Position numbers and translations under genes: made by a program
The notes under the pieces: generated by a model
What the model saw: the letters and a program-made list of their open reading frames with translations, nothing else
The model's database searches: none
What the model was told of the DNA's origin: nothing
Source: Tetracentron sinense
Taxonomy: Eukaryota > Streptophyta > Magnoliopsida > Trochodendrales > Trochodendraceae
DNA length: 64,000 bases
Direction: 5' to 3'
NCBI GenBank assembly: GCA_015143295.1
Contig: CM026565.1
Coordinates: 17,680,548-17,744,547, forward strand
Part shown: positions 58,050 to 64,000 of the stretch, piece after piece
How positions within the stretch are numbered: position 1 is the first letter of the stretch
How the letters are laid out: each line of letters opens with the position of its first letter

Positions 58050-58945
58050 GATTGATGGTGACATCGCCTTAAATGTCAACCGAAAGGATTGATAGTGACA
58101 TTGCTTTGAACGTCAACCAAAGGATTGATGGTGACATCGCCTTGAATGTCAACTGACAAGATAGATGGTGACATCGCCTTGAATGTCAACCAACAGGATG
58201 AGGGTGATATTGCCTTGAATGTCAACTGAAAGGATTGATGGTGACATCGCCTTGAATGTCAACCAACAAGATGGGAGGGTGACATCGCCTTGAATGTCAA
58301 CCGAAAGGATTGATGGTGACATCGCCTTGAATGTCAACCAACAAGATGAGAGGGTGACATCGCCTTCAATGTCAACCGAAAGGATTGATGGTGACATCGC
58401 CTTGAATGTCAACCAACAAGATGGGAGGGTGACATCGCCTTGAATGTCAACCGAAAGGATTGATGGTGACATCGCATTGAATGTCAACCAACAAAAATAG
58501 AGGGTGACATCGCCTTGAATGTCAACCAACGAGATGGGGATGACATCGCCTTGAATGTCAACCAACGAGATGGGAGGATGACATCGCCTTCAATGTCAAC
58601 CGAAAGGATTGATGGTGACATCGCCTTGAATGTCAACCAACAAGATGGGAGGGTGACATCGCCTTGAATGTCAACCGAAAGGATTGATGGTGACATCGCC
58701 TTGAATGTCAACCAACAAGATGGGAGGGTGACATCGCCTTCAATGTCAACCGAAAGGATTGATGGTGACATCGCCTTGAATGTCAACCAACAAGATGGGA
58801 GGGTGACATCGCCTTGAATGTCAACCGAAAGGATTGATGGTGACATCGCCTTGAATATCAACCAACAGGATGAGAGGGTGACATCGCCTTGAATATCAAC
58901 CAACAAGATGAGAAGGTGACATCGCCTTGAATGTCAACTAACAAG
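58050..58945. repeat. 37-38 bp minisatellite in the Tat B 3' region
   Basis: About 24 units. The core is GGTGACATCGCCTTGAATGT followed by CAACC; two spacer types alternate (GAAAGGATTGAT and AACAAGATGGGAGG), so the array also has a 75-bp higher period. Each unit has TGACAT and ATGTCA as a small inverted pair. The outer units (58057-58210) are more diverged than the inner ones. Confidence 0.93.
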
Positions 58946-60224
58946 ATGGATGAAGGTACAAAAATATGATTGGCTAGAGTAGCGTCTGCTTCATTGTTTA
59001 GCCGCGATCGTATGTGACGTTATTTGCCGTGATGATTGCTGGCGAAAGAAAACCGCCGTGGTCAGACCATGAAACCCAAAACAAAATTTTTGATTTTTCT
59101 GAAAATGTTGAATTTTATTTTGAAAGATGACTTTTGAAACCATGCGAAATACTATACTCTGCCTTTAAATTTGCAAGGGAATTGCCTTTTGGATGTAGCA
59201 TTTGGAAATCATGAAAACATTTGGTGTTTTCGGACAGTACAGTATGTCCAAGAGAAAACAGGACTTTATTGATCATTATTGTACAGGATAAGTAAAACTA
59301 AGTTTGGTCTCACCACGTGCTAGATTGGCAATACAACGAGTCTTGCGAACAAATGGATTGTTAAGACAAATGTGTTTGCTGGAGAGGTGAAGCGCGAATG
59401 GTCTTCTACAGATTTTGCCATCAAATTTTTTCCTTTTTTGCCCTTGGAATGACCAAGTCACGGGTTGCACAATTTTTGCGCGATGAGGCCGTTTCCGGTT
59501 TTCACTCATGCCTGCGAAATTGATCAAGTTATTTTCCCTCTTTTGCCCCTAATCACAAGACTAGAGCTGGGGTTCGCGTAATTTTTGCGCAGTGAGGCCG
59601 TTTCCGGTTTTCACTCATGCCCGCGATTTATTTCATATGGAGGCTTTACTCCCTTCATTGCCTTGAATGCCAGTGTTCTACCTCGGATACTATTCTGATG
59701 ACTACTTGTACTCTTAGTCTCTAAGGGATCTAGGAGGACTTGAGATGGGACGAAACGTTGGCTAAGGGGACTGAAAGTTTGGGACATCCTTTCTGCTTAT
59801 CGGAATTCTGTCTTTTCTTGAACACCTCTTGATTGATTTTTTTTTTCTTTTTCTTTCACTCAACCTCTCTATTCCCTTTATTTTTTTTATTTTTTATTTT
59901 TTGTTGGATTTTTTTTTTTTTTTTGAATTGGAGCTGCTTTGTCCAAATGGTTTGAAAATTTTGACCGCACCTGATTTCCAGGTTGCCTACGTACCTTTTT
60001 CAGGATCAGGTCATGACGTAGTTCATAACAGACTAAGTGCAAGGTGTCCCGATAAAAGGTTTTTGAAAAAGAGGTTATTAGGCTCGAAGGGCTAACTAAC
60101 GAACTTTATTGATATATTGTAGGTGTTACATGATTTATAGGGAGAGCAGGCACCAAAAACGGCCTCCTATCATGCCCCAAAGAAGCTAAGAGTACAAGCA
60201 GCTATCAGATAGAATCCTAAGCAT
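58946..60224 (-). other. Tat B 3' untranslated region
   Basis: Non-coding. Holds two copies of GCGxxxTGAGGCCGTTTCCGGTTTTCACTCATGCC-like sequence (about 59478-59515 and 59588-59625), the inverse of the Tat A 3' blocks, and poly-T runs near 59838-59925. Confidence 0.7.
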
Positions 60225-60440
60225 AATACTTCTTAACTTTATCTACGTTGATTGGCTCAGGAAGATCCTCATCATCCATACGTCCAAGTCGAAGGGCGCC
60301 TCCTGAGAACTTTTCCCTGACAATGTATGGGCCTTCGTAGTTTGGTGTAAATTTCCCTCTCGGATCTGGACGATTTGGCAACAATTTCCGGAGAACAAGG
60401 TCACCAACCTCAATATCTCAAGTGGTTTCCTCACAAGTTG
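60225..60440 (-). pseudogene. Tat B integrase end
   Basis: Minus-strand product with VGDLVLRKLLPNRPDPRGKF, then NYEGPYIVREK, GRMDDEDLPEPINVDKVKKY. Only the C-terminal part is present. Confidence 0.8.
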
Positions 60441-60741
60441 ACCAAACAGGGCAAGAGGGACAGACTTCCATCTTAGTGAATAGGAGCACAAAGGAGACAC
60501 TAGGGCGTTAGGAGGACAATATGAGAAGTTCTTAAGAGGTCAGTGAGTCAAAAGAGGCCCTGGGTTTAAATGAAAATAGTGCCAGACCTAATTCGGTAGG
60601 GTATTTGGCACAAAAAGGCGATTCCAAGGGACGTTCAGGTATCTCGCTTCTGGCGAATCACAAAAGAGGAAAGAAACAAAAAAAAGCAGTATAAGGAATG
60701 CAAGAAAAAGGAAGAAGAGGGGAAAAGCAGATGTACTTACC
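60441..60741. other. Stretch between Tat B and the promoter-like block
   Basis: If the donor at 60740 is real this is intron sequence. A minus-strand ATG frame at 60468 runs into Tat B. No family recognised. Confidence 0.35.
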
Positions 60742-61120
60742 TATCCGGGCACTAGTCCAAACAGAAGCGCCAAGGGAATCTTGCACAGACAGTTTCGCTG
60801 AGGATGAGCTTTTAGGGTTGAGGGTTGAAGAAAACCCTATTTATGGGATGCCTAAGCGGTGGGATTTGCGTCCTCTAAGTGCCAGCTCTAATGAGGCCTT
60901 GATCTTGCCCATAGATCCAATGGCTGGGAGTAACATCATTAAGCCCACGATTTGCACATACGTCACAACTCAGGCCCAAATGCACTTAAGTCTTTCAGCC
61001 GTGGGAGTCCTTCCACTTCCGACGGACTTGTAAATGGTCTATTTCCCAACCCGTCCGATATATTCGGGTTCGACGCTATCATTGAAAAGTTGGGTCTTCC
61101 AAGCCCCAAGCCCACAACAC
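60742..61120 (-). promoter_or_regulatory. Promoter-like block and 5' leader (possible host gene remnant)
   Basis: On the minus strand: three or four TGGGCY words (site II-like; about 61117-61098, 60982-60971, 60951-60943), a TATA-like CATAAATAG at 60846-60836, a telo-box-like AACCCTAAAA at about 60820-60810, then a leader ending GGATAG/GTAAGT, a good splice donor, at 60741/60740. Site II plus telo-box is the usual promoter make-up of plant ribosomal-protein and other translation genes. No coding exon follows before Tat B begins, so the gene body is either missing or displaced. Motif matching only. Confidence 0.45.
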
Positions 61121-61140
61121 TGAACATGTGACATGTTTTT

Positions 61141-62560
61141 AGGGCTTTTTGCTATTCAGCCATTGGAAGGAGGGGTTGCTGTGGAAAATACAGATGGTTC
61201 CCATTCAGATGGAAGCTCTCTGACATGGCCATTTTGAGGGTTCCTCAGAAGAAGGGGCAGTGGAGTTCTGTAATTTAGTTGAAGGAGGTGAAGTTCATGA
61301 GGTTGCATCTTGGAAAGATCAGGAGGTAGAGGTTCTTAGTGTTTACCACGGCGCCGAATCAGATGGTGAGCCAAGGACATTGGGGCGTACCATTTCAACC
61401 ATTCAAACCGTGGGAATTGGGATGGTGGATGACTTAGTAGTGGCGAATTCGGAGAAGTGCAATTCCACTACAGTCGTGATTCTGAAAGCTACGGTGATTC
61501 TAAATCAGTGGGTGAGGCAGAGTAGAGGTCTCACACGATGACCAAGATCAATACGAGGAGCAGTCTTCTTTACCCAACCGGCTTCCCTTACTCCAGGGTC
61601 AACTTTGGGTAGTAGAAGGAGCACACAGAGGGTGAGGACCCAGAGGTTAAGGGGCCGGACTCTAAGGCAATAGCATCCCTGGGTGTCTCACAAGGGCCGA
61701 TTACCGTAGAAGACACCATTGCGCAAGGTGGCCAGGTCGCAAAGGAGTCTTAAGATATTCCTTGGGTTAGGGAATTGGCCTAGGGGCTGGTATAAACCAG
61801 AGTTGTTCTCTAGAGCGTGTGATTCAAGTCGAGGGATTTCGATTCAGTTGTTCAGAGTCTCCTGAGCTCTCTCACTCCAACCTGATGTCAACTTGTTTTG
61901 AGGAAGTAACGTCGAGAAGGGAAGCAAAGGAATAGTCCGTGACCTGCTCGGGTTCGAAATCAACTCTCATTTCCTCACACTCATCTCGAGGCAAGGACTT
62001 TCTAGAGTTTGGGGATACACCACTTGTTCCCTTGAATGGTACGCCTAAACCATCTTTTTGTCTATCTACCATACTTCGCCTCAGGGTGCGAGTATGGTAG
62101 ATAAAGATAGTTCTTAGTGTTCATTTGGTGAGTCTACTATCTCAAAATTGCTAGTCTACAGAGGCATGATACCACAATTTATTGAGGAAAGGGATATCGG
62201 GTTGGGGTCTAGTCTGTTGTTGGGTTCCAGATATCTCATTGATAATGAGCAAAGACCTGAGTTAATGCATGTAGACCTTAATTATCGTGAAGGCCATGTA
62301 AGCCAAAGGGGATGATCCCCATGGATCCCCTATTTGAGAGTCTGTGGGGTTGGAAAACTGAGATGGGGGTTAGTTAGCTCTTGGAGAGTTTTTAGGTCTA
62401 TCTTTTGTGGGTCATTAGGAGGAAGCTAGAGCTTTGTTCCTCAATCCGGAGAGAGATAGGGTCGAGAAGGAAGAACAGTCCAAACTCAAATCCAAAATAG
62501 GTTGGGGAGGAAGCTCAGCAATGGAGCTAAGGAGGTTGGAGTGTAATGTGAACCAAGGAT
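61141..62560 (+). other. Unassigned region with weak LINE resemblance
   Basis: A frame at 61260-61541 (93 aa, EVEVLSVYHGAESDGEPRTL...) has no family I know. Near 62500-62550 the plus strand reads SAMELRRLECNVN, which resembles the short stretch before ORF2 in some plant L1-type elements (RELKRLECSVN). The region may be decayed LINE DNA joined to the end seen at 63728, but much is missing between. A short inverted pair (ATCTACCATACTTCGCC... and ...GAGTATGGTAGAT) lies at about 62063-62101. Confidence 0.3.
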
Positions 62561-63118
62561 AAAAAAATTCAACAACATCGGGGATAAATCACCAATATAT
62601 GTCGATATTGCCACCTCCCGACTCATCTTTACACTGTAAGCATTTTTTTACAAGATATCGGTCGATATTGGTGGTATATTGACGATATCGACTGAAACTC
62701 GTGAATGTGCACATTTTCCCCAATTTTTGCAGGTTGTATGTGTAGACAACATCAAAAAACAAAAAAAAAGTCACGGGAGCCTGGAGGAGGTTCAGTCCCT
62801 ACAGTCAACTCGTGAATGATTTGAATTTTGTATGATTACTCTCAACCCTTTTGATCCTTGGTTGAGACTCATCAATCTTTTTGAATCTTTAATTTAGAGA
62901 ATAAGAAGGAAAAATGGTTGAAAGTAGAGAAGGAAGAAGAGGCAAGAGACATACCTCTCGCCGTCGTTGTAGTTTGAGTCACCGTTGTGGGCCCATGGGT
63001 TGCTCGACTTCCATCTCCCCTCTTCGACTCTTCCTTTCCAAGCTCTGCCTATATTGCTTCTTCTGGTTTTTTTTGGTTGTTGATCGAATGAGCAAAGTTT
63101 GACATTTAAGTAACCTTA
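62561..63118. other. AT-rich stretch with CGATAT motifs
   Basis: Near 62577-62695 there are several CGATAT/ATATCG words, partly inverted to each other (GTCGATATTG, ATATCGGTCGATATTGG, GACGATATCGAC). The rest is unremarkable; a 62-aa frame at 62914 has no known family. Confidence 0.4.
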
Positions 63119-63217
63119 ACAAGGGTAATGCTAGGGTTACTCCCATAATCCCATTAGATATACTTCTTTAATAGTTTTAACTTAATATAAGGGCAATGCT
63201 AGGGTCACTCTCATAAT
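63119..63217. repeat. Paired MITE-like end motif
   Basis: AAGGGTAATGCTAGGGTTAC and AAGGGCAATGCTAGGGTCAC, both followed by TCxCATAATC, about 69 bp apart in direct orientation. GGGxAATGCTAGGG words are common at ends of plant MITEs. Confidence 0.45.
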
Positions 63218-63727
63218 CTAATATTGATTTATATTATTACCCAAATTCAAAAAAAGTATTAAAATTTTAATAGAATGCCTTTTTTATTTTATTTTAAGGA
63301 TTATACATGAAATTCAAGAATATTTTATGTAGTTATGAATTTTAATAATTTTCTATTATTATTATCATTAATAGCTAATAATTCTAAATAATATACTTTG
63401 TAACATTGACCAAATAATATAACTTATTTAACTAAAGATAATATATAAAATTACTAAATATTACTTAAATATATTATTTAATAACATTAAAACTAAAACA
63501 AATTATTAATCTGTAAAAAATATAAAATATTATTAATCGAGATAGTGGAAACCGAAATACTTTTCACTTCTAATGCTATTCACGATTCTCTATATCTCCC
63601 TCTCACTCCCATGGTCACGATTCATGCATAAATGAATGAAACATGAATCAAGCATACATTATCGTCACTAATCAACGCACATCTTTGCTCTCTTCTGATT
63701 GCATCTCTTATGTACATTGCTGATTTT
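63218..63727. other. AT-rich stretch, nothing recognised
   Basis: Very AT-rich, many short frames, no motif I can support. Confidence 0.5.
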
Positions 63728-63880
63728 TTAAATGTTTTTGCATGGTCCATTTGGAGAGAGGAATAAGAGAGTTTTTGAGGACTCGTCTTTCGCGACACTA
63801 AGTATCTGCTCTAAAGTCCGATTGCTGGTTTTGGAATGGTGCTCTCCACTCGCCATGAGGGAGAGGACCTCTTTGTTCTG
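63728..63880 (+). pseudogene. C-terminal end of a LINE-type ORF2
   Basis: The plus-strand frame reads FAWSIWRERNKRVFEDSSF and continues about 30 residues to a stop at 63881. The WxIWRERNxRxFED block is typical of the region after the zf-RVT domain at the end of plant L1-type ORF2. The following TTTTGTATCTC-type T-rich tail fits an L1 3' end. Only this end is seen; the upstream part is absent or decayed. Confidence 0.5.
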
Positions 63881-64000
63881 TTAGATTAATGGGTTCCGCT
63901 TTGTCTTTTTGATCTTTTGTATCTCGTGTTTTTTCTTGTTCTCTTTCGGTTCACGAGCTGGTGAACTCTTTTTTTATGTCTTTGTAGTTCTTTTGTTCTC

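Larger units (their letters stand above)
54701..60440 (-). mobile_element. Tat B: 3' half of an Ogre/Tat element
   Basis: Minus-strand order: the integrase end (about 60440-60225), a long untranslated region with a minisatellite, a polypurine tract and the 3' LTR (57729-54701). The integrase end (GDLVLRKLLPNRPDPRGKF) is nearly the same as that of Tat A. Gag and the rest of pol are absent. The LTR lies in the Athila integrase region. A fossil, broken on its 5' side. Confidence 0.85.

Noticed and set aside
58149-58906. Long minus-strand frames with repeated VDIQGDVTLPSCWLTFKAMS
   Set aside because: They are the 37-38 bp minisatellite read in frame; the repeat period keeps frames open. No start context or homology supports a protein.
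58050-58945. CRISPR-like regular repeats
   Set aside because: There are no unique spacers, the units are contiguous, and the context is a plant LTR element.

Overview
The window looks like repeat-rich nuclear DNA of a eudicot plant. Support: a non-RD receptor-like kinase of the LRK10-like (wheat Lr10 / PR5K-related) type with plant-style introns, a decayed copy of the plastid-division gene MinD, AT-rich intergenic DNA, and layers of Ty3/gypsy (Tat/Ogre, Athila, Tekay/Del) and Ty1/copia (SIRE-like) LTR elements. I do not assign a species. I see no tRNA, rRNA or CRISPR.

Layout. (1) 1-24166 is a very large inverted duplication: arm 1 (1-9150) is the reverse complement of arm 2 (12541-24166), around a 3.4 kb unpaired spacer. 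The arm is cut by the left window edge, so its true length is unknown. Each arm holds, from outside in: a repeat with long inverted ends, the 3' part of a SIRE-like copia element with its LTR, a small Tat pol fragment, a copia gag fragment, an apparently intact LRK10-like kinase gene, and a second, broken kinase. Arm 2 carries a 2.39 kb solo LTR that arm 1 lacks, with a clean empty site in arm 1. The spacer holds a foldback MITE, a LINE RNase H tail, a MinD pseudogene and the 5' half of the broken kinase.

(2) 24167-26898 is a further piece of the long-inverted-end repeat, a second fragment of its middle, and a partial Tekay-type LTR. (3) 26899-48334 is an Ogre-type Tat element (Tat A, plus strand) with a 2.8 kb 5' LTR, an extra 5' coding region, gag, protease and pol. 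A Tekay chromovirus (33681-41508, minus strand) sits inside its gag. (4) 48335-54700 is an Athila element inserted in the Tat A 3' region. (5) 54701 to about 60440 is the 3' half of another Tat element (Tat B, minus strand) inserted in the Athila integrase region; it holds a 24-copy minisatellite. (6) About 60440-64000 is low-copy-looking DNA: a promoter-like block with site II and telo-box motifs on the minus strand, a diffuse region with weak LINE resemblance, MITE-like ends, and the C-terminal end of a LINE-type ORF at the window edge.

How the parts fit. The only host genes that look functional are the two head-to-head kinase copies in the palindrome. They differ at about nine of 1,197 exon 2 bases by eye, so the duplication is recent. 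All LTR elements look like fossils with several breaks each. A theme runs through them: each LTR family carries its own cluster of short palindromes (TAGTCGACTA in SIRE, CGATCG in Tekay and Athila, GTCGGC/GCCGAC hairpins and ACCATGGT in Tat A, and hairpin-forming units in the Tat B minisatellite). I judge this and the kinase palindrome to be the most interesting things here. All identity values are eye estimates; no alignment or search was run.
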